A stretch of 64,000 nucleotides of DNA from SCUB01 sp041918675. GTDB taxonomy: Bacteria; Pseudomonadota; Alphaproteobacteria; Rhizobiales; Xanthobacteraceae. The position numbers and the translations under genes were made by a program. The notes under the pieces are model-generated. The model saw only the letters and a list, made by a program, of their open reading frames with translations, searched no databases and had not been told where the DNA came from. This document shows positions 8,321 through 20,198 of this stretch, piece after piece (the first letter of the stretch is position 1; the number at the start of each line of letters is the position of its first letter). The stretch lies in assembly GCA_041918675.1 (NCBI GenBank), contig JAYRVF010000006.1, positions 1 through 64,000 of the forward strand, written 5' to 3'.

Positions 8321-9685
8321 GTGAACGACCACGCGATGACGGGCGGCAAGACGCGCCATGGGAATTCTCCAGCGGCACGCGCCCGCGTCGGCGGCGCGCT
8401 CGGCGTGATCGGCGCGCTTCTGCTTGTCGCCGCGCCCGCGCGCGCCCAGACCGCGCCCCCGCTTCAGCCGCCCGCCCCGGTCGTCAAGGAACAGCGCGAG
8501 CGCGAACTGGAAGCCGCGCGCGCGAGCCGCAAGGCGGCGATCGAGCGCGAGCAGAAGCTCAAGGCCGAGATCGCGGCCATCGGCGAGGACCGCGCCAAGC
8601 TCAACAAGCAACTGATCGAGACCGCCGACGCGGTCCGTTCGGTCGAAACGCGCATCGCGGAGAGCGAGGATCGCATCAAGCCGCTCGACGCGCGCGAGCG
8701 GCGCATTCACGCGGCGCTCGAATCGCGGCGCGGCGAAGTCGCCGAGGTGCTCGCGGGCCTGCAGCGCGCCGGACGCCGGGCGCCGCCCGCGCTCCTGGTC
8801 AAGCCGGAGGATTCGCTGCAATCCCTGCGCACCGCCATGCTGCTCGGCGCGGTGGTGCCGGAGATGCGGGCGCGGGTGCGATCGTTGGTATCGGACCTCG
8901 ACGAACTCGTCTCCGTGCGCAAGGTGATCGCGACCGAGCGCGACAGGCTGGCCGGCGACCGCGAGCGGCTCGACGGCGACAAGCGGCGTCTCGCCGCCCT
9001 GATCGACGAGCGGCAGAATCGCCAGAGCGAGGCCGAGCGCCAGCTCGCCGCCGAGCGCCAGCAGGCCGCCGAGCTCGCCAAGCAGGTTGATTCGCTCCAG
9101 GAGCTCATCGCCAAGATCGAGGCCGACATCCAGAGCGCGGCCCGCGCCGCGGCGGCCGCGAACCTGCAGGGTTCTCCGCCGATGGTTAACGGCAAGCCGA
9201 ACCTGAGCGCCCTCAAGGACCCGGGGCGGCTGAGCCCGGCGATCGCCTTCGCCTCGGCCAAGAGCCTGCTTCCGCTACCGGTCAACGGCGTGAAATTGCG
9301 GGATTTCGGCGGTTCGGACGGCATGGGCGGCACCGAAAAGGGCCTTTCGATCGCCACCCGGCCGAACGCGCAGGTCACAACCCCGTGTGACGCATGGGTG
9401 GTCTATGCCGGGCCGTTCCGCAGCTATGGTCAACTCTTGATCCTCAATGCCGGCGGCGGGTATCATATCTTGCTTGCCGGAATGGATCGGATTTCGGTCA
9501 ATATTGGCCAGTTTGTATTGACGGGAGAGCCGGTCGCGACCATGGGAAGCTCTTCGCAGGTCGCGGCGCTCCTGGATGCGAGCCCCGGTCAGCCCGTGCT
9601 CTATGTTGAATTTCGGAAAGACGGAACGCCGATTGACCCCGGCCCATGGTGGGCGGCCAGCGGCAAGGAAAAGGTTCGCGGATAA
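8321..9685 (+). CDS. envC: Murein hydrolase activator, EnvC-like
   Basis: Probable periplasmic activator of cell-separation amidases. A signal peptide (hydrophobic segment 24-40, cleavage after ARA at about 42) is followed by a long coiled coil (about 55-290) and a C-terminal LytM/M23 domain (about 340-450). The LytM domain lacks the zinc-binding HxGxD; the equivalent segment reads EKGLSIATRP, and the second site YVEFRKDG has no HxH. E. coli EnvC is degenerate in the same way and is an activator, not an enzyme. Start is GTG; ATG at 8336 is the alternative. Its stop overlaps the ctpA start (TAATG). Confidence 0.9.
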   Translation: MNDHAMTGGKTRHGNSPAARARVGGALGVIGALLLVAAPARAQTAPPLQPPAPVVKEQRERELEAARASRKAAIEREQKLKAEIAAIGEDRAKLNKQLIETADAVRSVETRIAESEDRIKPLDARERRIHAALESRRGEVAEVLAGLQRAGRRAPPALLVKPEDSLQSLRTAMLLGAVVPEMRARVRSLVSDLDELVSVRKVIATERDRLAGDRERLDGDKRRLAALIDERQNRQSEAERQLAAERQQAAELAKQVDSLQELIAKIEADIQSAARAAAAANLQGSPPMVNGKPNLSALKDPGRLSPAIAFASAKSLLPLPVNGVKLRDFGGSDGMGGTEKGLSIATRPNAQVTTPCDAWVVYAGPFRSYGQLLILNAGGGYHILLAGMDRISVNIGQFVLTGEPVATMGSSSQVAALLDASPGQPVLYVEFRKDGTPIDPGPWWAASGKEKVRG

Positions 9686-11013
9686 TGCGCAAGACCACGA
9701 TCGTTCTGCTCAGTGCCGCGGCCGGCGCGGCCGCGACCCTCATGGTGACCCATCCGCGCGTCGCGCTGATGGGATCGAGCGCGCGCGCCGCGGCCGTCGA
9801 CACCTATCGCCAGCTCAACCTGTTCGGCGACGTGTTCGAACGCGTGCGCAGCGACTATGTCGAAAAGCCCGACGACGGCAAGCTGGTGGAGTTCGCCATC
9901 AACGGCATGCTGCAGAACCTCGATCCGCATTCGAGCTTCATGGACGCCAAGAGCTTCCGCGACATGCAGGTCCAGACGCGCGGCGAATTCGGCGGACTGG
10001 GCATCGAGGTCACGATGGAGGACGGCCTGATCAAGGTCGTGGCGCCGATCGACGAGACGCCCGCGGCCAAGGCCGGCATCCTGGCCAACGACATCATCAC
10101 CCATCTCGACGACGAGCCGGTGCAGGGGCTCACTCTCAATCAGGCCGTCGAGAAGATGCGCGGACCGGTCAACACCAAGATCAAGCTCAAAATCACGCGC
10201 AAGGGACAGGACAAGCCGGTCGAGGTGACCATCGTGCGCGACAACATCCGCGTGCGCTCGGTGCGCTCGCGCGTCGAGGATGAAGACATCGGCTATATCC
10301 GCCTGACCCAGTTCAACGAGCAGACCACCGACCTGCTCAAGAAGTCGGTGGGCGATATCCAGACCCAGCTCGGCGACAAGCTGAAGGGCTACATCATCGA
10401 CATGCGCAACAATCCGGGCGGCCTGCTCGATCAGGCTATCTCGGTGTCGGACGCGCTGCTCGAACGCGGCGAGATCGTCTCCACCCGCGGCCGCAACGTC
10501 GAGGAAACGCAGCGCTTCAACGCCCGCGCCGGCGACATCACCAAGGGCAAGCAGATCGTGGTGCTGATCAATGGCGGCTCGGCCTCGGCCTCCGAAATCG
10601 TGGCTGGCGCCCTGCAGGACCACAAGCGCGCGACCGTGATCGGCACCCGCTCCTTCGGCAAGGGATCGGTGCAGACGATCATTCCACTGGGCTCGGGCAA
10701 TGGCGCGCTGCGTCTGACGACCGCGCGCTATTTCACGCCGTCGGGACGCTCGATCCAGGCCAAGGGCATTTCGCCCGACATCGAGGTGCTGCAGGACGTG
10801 CCGGACGAACTCAAGGCGCGGACCGATACCAAGGGCGAGGCCTCGCTGCGCGGACACCTCAAGGCCGAGGGCGAGGAGCAGACCGGCTCGCAGTCCTACG
10901 TCCCGCCGGAAGCCAAGGACGACAAGGCCCTGAAGGCGGCCCGCGACATCCTCCACGGCGTCAAGGTCAACGCCTCGACGCCGGCCCCGGCGCCCGCCAA
11001 GGCGGCGAATTAG
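9685..11013 (+). CDS. ctpA: C-terminal processing peptidase CtpA (S41 family)
   Basis: Periplasmic serine protease that trims or degrades proteins from their C-termini. The 442 residues contain an N-terminal export signal (1-36), a PDZ domain (about 100-180, GGLGIEV) and the S41 catalytic core with S301 in GGSASASEIVAGAL and general-base K326 in FGKGSVQ. The Ser-Lys spacing of 25 matches E. coli Prc. Coupling to envC by a one-base overlap suggests translational linkage and shared work on the cell wall. In Bartonella, ctpA likewise lies upstream of ialA (rppH). Confidence 0.96.
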   Translation: MRKTTIVLLSAAAGAAATLMVTHPRVALMGSSARAAAVDTYRQLNLFGDVFERVRSDYVEKPDDGKLVEFAINGMLQNLDPHSSFMDAKSFRDMQVQTRGEFGGLGIEVTMEDGLIKVVAPIDETPAAKAGILANDIITHLDDEPVQGLTLNQAVEKMRGPVNTKIKLKITRKGQDKPVEVTIVRDNIRVRSVRSRVEDEDIGYIRLTQFNEQTTDLLKKSVGDIQTQLGDKLKGYIIDMRNNPGGLLDQAISVSDALLERGEIVSTRGRNVEETQRFNARAGDITKGKQIVVLINGGSASASEIVAGALQDHKRATVIGTRSFGKGSVQTIIPLGSGNGALRLTTARYFTPSGRSIQAKGISPDIEVLQDVPDELKARTDTKGEASLRGHLKAEGEEQTGSQSYVPPEAKDDKALKAARDILHGVKVNASTPAPAPAKAAN

Positions 11014-11263
11014 GACGGCGGACGAACACCGGCCAACACAAGCGCATCCTCGGCCGGCGAGCGCGGAGCTTTCGGCCGCATTTGCGGGGCGAGGCGCGGC
11101 CGGAACATTGCCGAATCCGACCGCGAACAAAGCGGAATCGAAACGGAAACGCCGTTTCCAGGCGGATTCGAGGCTCGCGGCGGGCGCAAATCACCCTGCC
11201 CACGGCGCCCTGCACGCTTCGCGATCATGGTAAAATTGCCAAATGATTCGCGAGATTTGAGCT

Positions 11264-12466
11264 TTGTCGACCGACGAACTTTCCACGCCTTTGCAAGGCC
11301 AGCGGACGAAGCGGCGACGCTTTCGGCTGCCGTTTTCGGCGACGCAGGCCATGGCCGTCCTGTTCGGTCTGTTTCTGGCCGGGTTCGTCGGCTTCGCGAT
11401 CTTCGGCAACAACCCCTTCGGCGGTGAGCCGCTCGTCCGCGTTCCGATCGAGCCTTCCGCGATGCCCCCCAAGGCCGCCGACGCGGCCGCCGCGCCGAAG
11501 ACGGTCACCGCGCCCGAAGCGCCGGCCAAGCCCGCCGACGCCGCCGGGCAGCGGACGATCACCATCATCGACGGATCGAGTGGCACGCGGCGCGACGTGA
11601 CGGTTCCGGACGCCGACGCGGGCGAGCCGGCGCAGGGAAAATCGGCGCCGGCGTCGGCCGCGATCGACCCCCGACTTCTGGAAGCCGGACGCCATGGCCC
11701 GATCCCGATCGTCTCGGCGGAGGGGTTGAAACCATCCAAGGCCTACGCCGCCGGAAGCGAGGCCCTACGCGCGAAAGCCGCGACGCTCCCCAGCGTCGCC
11801 ATCGTCATCGCGGGCCTGGGCATCGGGACGACCAAGAGCATCGACGCGATCATGAAGCTGCCGGGCGCGGTGACGCTGGCGTTCACTCCCTACGGCGCGG
11901 AGGCCGCCAAGCTCGCCGAACGCGCGCGCGCCCAGGGCCACGAGCTGCTCCTGCAACTGCCGATGGAACCGTTCGACTATCCCGACAACGATCCGGGACC
12001 GCAGACGCTGCTGACCAGCCTGTCGACCGAACAGAATCTCGACCGGCTGCATTGGCATCTCAGCCGCATCCAGGGCTATGTCGGCCTCGCCAACTTCATG
12101 GGCGCGCGTTTCGTCACCAACGAGAAGGCGCTTGATCCGGTCATGCGCGAGGCGGCCAAGCGCGGCCTCGTCTTCCTCGACGATGGCGGCGCCAGCCGCT
12201 CGGTGACGGCGCAAGTTGCCGACGCGCTCGCCGTTGCCTATGAAAAGGCCGATGCGACGATCGACAGCGTGCCGACCGCGGCCGAAATCGACCGGGCGCT
12301 TGCCCGGCTTGAAAGCACCGCCAAGCAGCGCGGCGCGGCGATCGGTTTCGCCTCGGCGCTGCCGGTGTCGATCGAGCGCATCGCGGTCTGGACCAAGGCG
12401 CTCGAAGGGCGCGGCGTCGTCCTGGTTCCCCTGACGATGGCCATCGCCAAGGCCCGGCCGCGCTGA
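11264..12466 (+). CDS. Divergent polysaccharide deacetylase family protein (YibQ-like)
   Basis: Membrane-anchored envelope protein of 400 residues with unknown reaction. One membrane segment lies at about 28-48, followed by a Pro/Ala-rich linker (60-170) and the YibQ-type (DUF610) domain (about 175-395) with GHELLLQLPMEPFDYP and NDPGPQTLL. The segment that reads IDD in enzymatically competent relatives is IAGLGIG here, so deacetylase activity is doubtful. The start is TTG; I accept it because ADEL.KPLGQ-type N-termini are typical of this family and match STDELSTPLQGQ, whereas the first ATG would cut into the membrane segment. It lies between ctpA and rppH, as in relatives. Confidence 0.88.
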   Translation: MSTDELSTPLQGQRTKRRRFRLPFSATQAMAVLFGLFLAGFVGFAIFGNNPFGGEPLVRVPIEPSAMPPKAADAAAAPKTVTAPEAPAKPADAAGQRTITIIDGSSGTRRDVTVPDADAGEPAQGKSAPASAAIDPRLLEAGRHGPIPIVSAEGLKPSKAYAAGSEALRAKAATLPSVAIVIAGLGIGTTKSIDAIMKLPGAVTLAFTPYGAEAAKLAERARAQGHELLLQLPMEPFDYPDNDPGPQTLLTSLSTEQNLDRLHWHLSRIQGYVGLANFMGARFVTNEKALDPVMREAAKRGLVFLDDGGASRSVTAQVADALAVAYEKADATIDSVPTAAEIDRALARLESTAKQRGAAIGFASALPVSIERIAVWTKALEGRGVVLVPLTMAIAKARPR

Positions 12467-12497
12467 CCGGCCGCCATCCCGCCCCGCCGCTCGCCTC

Positions 12498-13028
12498 ATG
12501 CGAAAGAAGAGTACCGAACGAATGCCGCGATATGAGGACCTGCCATACCGGCCCTGCGTCGGCGTAATGCTGATCAATCCCGGCGGCCTCGTCTTCATCG
12601 GCCGAAGGATCGGCGGACCGGAGCATGTCGACGAGACCCATGTCTGGCAGATGCCGCAAGGCGGCGTCGATCCCGGCGAGGACACGCTCGCCGCCGCCCG
12701 ACGCGAACTTTTTGAGGAAACCAATATCCGGTCGGTCGAGCCGCTCGGCGAGCTCGCCGAATGGCTGACCTACGACATTCCGAGCCGGATCGCCGGCCGC
12801 GCCTGGAAGGGGCGCTATCGCGGCCAGAAGCAGAAATGGTACGCGATGCGTTTCGTCGGCGACGAGAATGAGATCAACGTCGCCTCTCCCGCCGGCGGCC
12901 ACAAGCCCGAATTCATGGCCTGGCGCTGGGAGCCGATGCGCAACCTGCCCGACTTGATCGTTCCGTTCAAACGCCCGGTCTACGAGCGCCTTGTCCAGGA
13001 ATTCGCGCATCTGGCCGGCGAGGATTGA
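12498..13028 (+). CDS. rppH: RNA pyrophosphohydrolase
   Basis: Nudix hydrolase that removes pyrophosphate from mRNA 5' ends to start decay; the Bartonella homologue is IalA. The Nudix box spans 55-77 with G55, E61, R69-E70 and E73-E74; the glycine near its end is Asn76, as in several relatives. The residues YRPCVGVML (17-25) and QMPQGG (51-56) are family markers. Length 176 is normal. A second ATG (residue 9, MPRYEDLPYRP) is a plausible alternative start. Confidence 0.96.
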   Translation: MRKKSTERMPRYEDLPYRPCVGVMLINPGGLVFIGRRIGGPEHVDETHVWQMPQGGVDPGEDTLAAARRELFEETNIRSVEPLGELAEWLTYDIPSRIAGRAWKGRYRGQKQKWYAMRFVGDENEINVASPAGGHKPEFMAWRWEPMRNLPDLIVPFKRPVYERLVQEFAHLAGED

Positions 13029-13077
13029 CCCCTCGCCGCCCGCGATCGCGCGCCGCCTTCAGCCGACACTCGCCGCG

Positions 13078-13674
13078 TCACGCCGGCGCGCGTGGACGCA
13101 GCACGCGCCCCGCCAGTAGAAAGGCAAGAAGCGCGAGCGCGATGATCATGGCGAAGGGATCGATCAGGTAGTCCCAGAGATTGTGGCTGTTCGCCGCGCG
13201 CGCGAGAAAGAGCGCCGCCGCAAGGCCGATCCACCAGGCCACGTCCCGCGCGCCCAGCGCCCATCCCGCGACCGCCATCAGCGCCATCAGCGCCGGCACC
13301 GACCAGCCGTGAAAGCCGAGCGCGTAAGGATCGAACACCGTCAATCCGGCCGTCGCGGGATAGAGCAGCAATCCGGCGATCGCGATCAAGATCAGCAGCG
13401 CGAAGGACGGCCGCGCCGGCGTTTCCCGGGGCGCCAGCAGCTCGGCCCCGTAGATCGCGGTCAGCACGATGGTCGCCGCCGACGGCGTGCCGAATACCGA
13501 GAGATAGACGCCGCCGAGGCTGGTCGAGCCGACCGGCACGAGCGTCGCGAGGGCGACGAGATTGGCGACGATGCCGCGATAGCCGCAGCCGACGCCGAGC
13601 CAGCCGAGCGCGAGACGAACGCCGTTCGCCGCGATCAGCGCGGGCACCGCGAGGTCGATGATCGTCACGAGCAT
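13078..13674 (-). CDS. Hypothetical multi-pass membrane protein
   Basis: I do not recognise this 198-residue protein. Hydrophobic segments begin at residue 3 (IIDLAVPALIAANGVRLALG), and there are about five more, including LVALATLVP, IVLTAIYG, LLILIAIAGLLL, LMALMAVAGWALG and a C-terminal MIIALALLAFLLAG. No catalytic motif is evident. Its start overlaps the end of the upstream Asp-box protein gene by 10 bases, so the two are probably translated as a pair. The frame is open further upstream, but the ATG at 13674 is where hydrophobic protein-like sequence begins. Confidence 0.75.
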   Translation of the reverse strand: MLVTIIDLAVPALIAANGVRLALGWLGVGCGYRGIVANLVALATLVPVGSTSLGGVYLSVFGTPSAATIVLTAIYGAELLAPRETPARPSFALLILIAIAGLLLYPATAGLTVFDPYALGFHGWSVPALMALMAVAGWALGARDVAWWIGLAAALFLARAANSHNLWDYLIDPFAMIIALALLAFLLAGRVLRPRAPA

Positions 13675-14837
13675 GGCGGCCCTCCACGCGCGGCGAGCCA
13701 GTCGGCGTTGAAGCGGACATGCATGAGACGCGATCCCTGGCGCATGGTCTCGTCGCGATAGGTCGCGAACAGATGGAACGCGCCGTCGCGACCGCGCATC
13801 AGCCAGGGATAATACATGCTCGGCGATTTGACGCCGCCGGGTCCCGGAAGGGTGGCGACCGGATTCCAGGTCGCGCCCGAATCCCGCGAAACCGACAGCA
13901 CGATCGGCCCGAGCGCGACGCCCTCGCCGCGCGCGGTCGAGGCCATCAGCATGTGGCGGGCGTCGAGCGCGACGACGGCGACCGGCTTGTCGAACTGCGG
14001 GACCGTCGTCTCGGCGATCGGCGACCAAGTCAGGCCGGCATCCTCCGTCTCGCTCGCCAGCGTCACGGCGGGCGCGCCGGTGCGCATGAAGGCACGGGCG
14101 CGGCTTTCGTCCAGCGCGATGACGAAGGGTTGAATCTGCCGCGGCCGTACGCCGATCCGGCTCCGGCCGCGCACATCGAGATTGGCGTCGATCCAGTAGA
14201 GTTCGGAGAAGTTGCGCAGGAACTCGTTATAGGCGGGCAGCATCGCCGAGCCGTCGGCGAAGGCAAGCGCCGCGCCGCGCACATTGGTGGCGAAGTCGAG
14301 CGTCGGCGACGTCCTGATGCGTCGCGGCGGCGACCATGTCGCGCCCTCGTCGAGGGATCGCATCGCGTTGAGGCTGGTCGCCGACCAGCCGCCGATCCCG
14401 ACGCTGGCATAGACGAGCACCATCGCGCCGTCCGAGCCGCGATAGACGAGCGGATTGCCGATCCGATAGACGAAGCGCCCGACGCCCCTGGCCGTTTCGT
14501 CCGGGCCGATCACGGGGACGGCCGGCGACCACGCCGCGCCGTCGAACAGAGAGGTGAAGATCCGCACGTCGTGACCGAGCTCGATCGCGCCCTCGTACCA
14601 GAAGGCGCGCAGCCGCCCGTCGCCAAGCGCGATCGCGGTGGTGGCGTGCGCGTAATGGGGAGCGGCGTCGCGAAGCGTCGTCGTCTCGAAAATCTCGCGC
14701 CCGTCGCAAGTGAGCGCCGGAATTTCAGGCGGCGCGAATTTGTCGGGCCATGCCGGCGCGCGCGCGAGCGTTACCCCCACCCACGCCGTGAGCGCGAGCG
14801 CGATGATAACGGGTCCGTGGCGGAGAAAATCCCTCAT
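13665..14837 (-). CDS. Sialidase-fold (BNR/Asp-box) family protein, membrane-anchored or exported
   Basis: A 390-residue protein with an N-terminal hydrophobic segment (10-26) followed by a six-bladed propeller-like sequence. Asp boxes (SxDxGxTW) are visible at 161-168 (SLDEGATW), 264-271 (TEDAGLTW) and 317-324 (SRDSGATW), plus a degenerate one at 96-103. These mark the sialidase superfamily, but the fold alone does not prove sialic-acid cleavage; the catalytic Arg triad cannot be assigned by eye. It shares a 10-base overlap with the downstream membrane protein gene. The pair sits between rppH and atpC, convergent to rppH. Confidence 0.8.
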   Translation of the reverse strand: MRDFLRHGPVIIALALTAWVGVTLARAPAWPDKFAPPEIPALTCDGREIFETTTLRDAAPHYAHATTAIALGDGRLRAFWYEGAIELGHDVRIFTSLFDGAAWSPAVPVIGPDETARGVGRFVYRIGNPLVYRGSDGAMVLVYASVGIGGWSATSLNAMRSLDEGATWSPPRRIRTSPTLDFATNVRGAALAFADGSAMLPAYNEFLRNFSELYWIDANLDVRGRSRIGVRPRQIQPFVIALDESRARAFMRTGAPAVTLASETEDAGLTWSPIAETTVPQFDKPVAVVALDARHMLMASTARGEGVALGPIVLSVSRDSGATWNPVATLPGPGGVKSPSMYYPWLMRGRDGAFHLFATYRDETMRQGSRLMHVRFNADWLAARGGPPCS

Positions 14838-14916
14838 GCCGGCAGCATGAACCGGCTTTCAGCGCGCGGCAACCGCGATCGGCCGGCCGCGCCCAAGCGA
14901 ACGGCCACGCCCGCGA

Positions 14917-15327
14917 TCAATGCATCGCGGCGGCGCCGATCTGCGTCTGCAGAGACTTGAAATGGCCGAGCCGCTCGATCAGGCGATCGAGCTCCGGTCC
15001 CTTTTCGCCGGCGGCGATGCCGGCTTCCATTTCCGCGATCTGCTTGGCGAGCGCGGCGCGATCGAGTTCGGCGAGCGCGGTCGCGATCTCCGCGAGCACG
15101 GTAAGCCCCTTGGCGGAAACCTCGGCGAGGCCACCTTGAACGACGATCCGTTCCTGCTTGCCGCCGGCGGTCACGGTGAGAAGACCGGGGCGGAGCTGCG
15201 CTACCAGCGGCGCATGGCCGGCCAGCACGCCGAAGTCACCCTCGGCGCCGGGAACGTCGACCTGATCGACTTCGGCGGAGAACATGATCCGCTCCGGCGA
15301 GACCAGATCAAAGTGGAATGTCGCCAT
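14917..15327 (-). CDS. atpC: F1 ATP synthase epsilon subunit
   Basis: Central-stalk subunit that links rotation to catalysis and can inhibit ATP hydrolysis. The 136 residues include the beta-sandwich domain (1-85; FHFDLVSPER at the start, GAEGDFGVLAGHAPL at 27-41) and a helical C-terminus. It is the last gene of the atpHAGDC operon, 29 bases after atpD. Confidence 0.97.
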   Translation of the reverse strand: MATFHFDLVSPERIMFSAEVDQVDVPGAEGDFGVLAGHAPLVAQLRPGLLTVTAGGKQERIVVQGGLAEVSAKGLTVLAEIATALAELDRAALAKQIAEMEAGIAAGEKGPELDRLIERLGHFKSLQTQIGAAAMH

Positions 15328-15356
15328 CTCTCGTTCCCTTCAACGCGGGGCCCTGG

Positions 15357-16784
<1,428 letters not shown>

Positions 16785-16815
16785 GTTCGTCCTCTTTCGC
16801 GAAAATAGCGGCGCT

Positions 16816-17694
16816 TCAGAGCGCCTCGGCGCCGGAGATGATCTCGATCAGTTCCTTGGTGATCATCGCCTGCCGGGTTCGGTTGTAGGTGATCGTCTGC
16901 TTGCGGATCATTTCGCCCGCGTTGCGCGTGGCGTTGTCCATGGCCGTCATCTGCGCGCCGTAGAAGGAGGCGTTGTTCTCCAGCAGCGCGCGGAAGATCT
17001 GCACCGCGATGTTGCGCGGCAGCAGGCTGTTGAGAATCTCGTCCTCGTCGGGCTCGTATTCATAGGCGGCGGTCGGGCCGGCGGCGGCGCTTTCGGCCTC
17101 GAACACCGGCGGAATGATCTGCTGCGCGGTCGGCACCTGCGCGATCACCGATTTGAACTTGGAATAGAACAGCGTGCAGACATCGAAGTCGCCATGCGCG
17201 AACATCGCGATGAGCCTGACGGCGATGTCGTCGGCGTGCCTGAATTCGAGCTGGCGCACGCCGCGCAGTTCCTTGGTCTCGACGATCTGGCGCTCGAAAT
17301 TGCGCTTGAGCTGCTCGGCGCCCTTGCGCCCGACGCAGAAGATCTTGACTTCCTTGCCCTCGTTCATCAGCGCCATCGCCTTTTCGCGCGCGGCGCGCAC
17401 GATCGCGGTGTTGAACGGACCGCACAGGCCGCGTTCGCCGGTGCAGACGAGCAGGAGGTGGGTGTGGTCCTTGCCGGTGCCGGAAAGCAGCGCTGGCGCG
17501 TTGCCGGTGGCCGACGCGCCGGCCGCGATATTGGCGAGCACCTTGCCCATGCGCTCGGCGTAAGGACGCGCGCTTTCGGCCGCGGCCTGCGCGCGCCGCA
17601 GCTTGGAGGCGGCGACCATCTGCATGGCCTTGGTGATCTTCTGCGTCGCCTTGGTCGCGGCGATGCGGACCCGCATGTCCTTGAGGCTGGCCAT
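16816..17694 (-). CDS. atpG: F1 ATP synthase gamma subunit
   Basis: Rotor shaft of F1. The 292 residues have the conserved termini MASLKDMRVRI and a C-terminal ending ITKELIEIISGAEAL, plus GERGLCGPFN near 87-96. The gap from atpA is 56 bases and contains a hairpin (17724-17744), longer than the other joints of the operon. Confidence 0.98.
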   Translation of the reverse strand: MASLKDMRVRIAATKATQKITKAMQMVAASKLRRAQAAAESARPYAERMGKVLANIAAGASATGNAPALLSGTGKDHTHLLLVCTGERGLCGPFNTAIVRAAREKAMALMNEGKEVKIFCVGRKGAEQLKRNFERQIVETKELRGVRQLEFRHADDIAVRLIAMFAHGDFDVCTLFYSKFKSVIAQVPTAQQIIPPVFEAESAAAGPTAAYEYEPDEDEILNSLLPRNIAVQIFRALLENNASFYGAQMTAMDNATRNAGEMIRKQTITYNRTRQAMITKELIEIISGAEAL

Positions 17695-17723
17695 TGTTCG
17701 TTCAGTCCATCGTCTTCTTTCAA

Positions 17724-17744
17724 CCTCCCCCGATTAAGGGGAGG
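17724..17744. repeat. Hairpin between atpA and atpG
   Basis: CCTCCCC (17724-17730) and GGGGAGG (17738-17744) form a seven-pair stem with loop CGATTAA, six bases after the atpA stop on the minus strand. One arm looks like a Shine-Dalgarno sequence but lies about 30 bases before the atpG ATG. No T-run follows on the transcribed strand. It may be a dispersed short palindrome or an mRNA-stabilising element. Confidence 0.6.
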
Positions 17745-17750
17745 AAATAC

Positions 17751-19279
<1,529 letters not shown>

Positions 19280-19280
<1 letters not shown>

Positions 19281-19840
19281 CAGCCTGCCTCTTTCATCGC
19301 GTGCTTGATCGAATTGAGTTTGGTGCGCAGGGACGAGTCGACCATGCGCGAGCCGAGCTTGACCACAAGCCCGCCGATGATCGCCGGATCGACCTTCACC
19401 TGAAGGTCGACGTCCTTGCCGGTTGCCGATTTCAGCGCCGCCTTGAGCGCGTCGAGATGGGGCGCGCCGAGCGCATGGGCCACCGTCACCTCGGCGGTGA
19501 CCTCGCCCTTGAAGCGCGCCACCAGCGCGCGGAAGGCGCGCGCGACGTCGCGGCAGGCGAACAGCCGGCGGTTCGCCGTCAACACCAGGAGAAACCGCGC
19601 CGCCAGACCGGAAATGCCCGCCTTTTCCAGGATCGCGGCAAGCGCCCTGGACTGCTCCTCGGCGGAGAAGACCGGGCTGCGCACGAGACGCGCAAGGTCG
19701 GCGTTGTCGCCTATCATGGCGTCGAAACGGTCGAGATCGGCTCTGACGGCGTCGACGGATTTCGCGTCCCGCGCGAGTTCGAAAAGCGCCGTCGCGTAGC
19801 GACCGGCCACACCCGTCACGGTCGGATCTTCACCTGCCAT
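19280..19840 (-). CDS. atpH: F1 ATP synthase delta subunit (OSCP)
   Basis: Peripheral-stalk protein joining F1 to the b subunits. The 186-residue product begins with VAGRYATALFELA (about 10-22), the family's hallmark, and ends GGLVVKLGSRMVDSSLRTKLNSIKHAM. The ATG at 19852 would add four residues. It is the first gene of the operon; atpI, B, E and F do not occur in the window, as expected for alphaproteobacteria where F0 genes form a separate cluster. Confidence 0.96.
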
Positions 19841-19852
19841 GCGCGCGCCCAT

Positions 19853-20198
19853 TTTAGCTGTCGAACCCGCAAGGTCGCCACATCGCCCGGATGCGCGGAT
19901 AAGCCCTTGGAATTCAGGCTGGAACTTGAATTTCCCGGCCCCCCGGAACCGCCGGGCCCGCCATGAAATCGCGCGTTTGCTAACACATCGACCCGACCGG
20001 TGCAACGCAACGAAAAGTCGATTTCGGCGAACCCGGCCGGCAATCGGCGCGGCGTTCCCGGCCATGGCTCGCACGCGGATATTTGCGCAATTTTGAAGCT
20101 TTTGCCCGTCGCGACGAATATCGGCACGGGCAAGGGCGGCGACTCGTCTATGATCCGGGCTTTCCTGCTTGCGACGCGGTCGCCCTTACAACGGCATC
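19853..20198. other. Divergent intergenic region between atpH and the SulP gene
   Basis: About 345 bases separate the two divergent genes, so promoters for both must lie here. A plausible site for the SulP gene is TTGAAG at 20093-20098 with GAATAT at 20116-20121 (17-base spacing). For atpH I see only weak candidates. No protein gene is supported. Confidence 0.5.
20093..20121 (+). promoter_or_regulatory. Candidate promoter for the SulP gene
   Basis: TTGAAG and GAATAT at 17-base spacing, in a locally AT-richer stretch about 78 bases before the SulP ATG. The -10 matches the last four bases of the alphaproteobacterial CTATAT. Prediction only. Confidence 0.35.

Noticed and set aside
13665..14837. 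Calling the Asp-box protein a true sialidase.
   Set aside because: Only the fold-level Asp boxes can be seen. The catalytic residues could not be assigned, and many Asp-box proteins do not cleave sialic acid.
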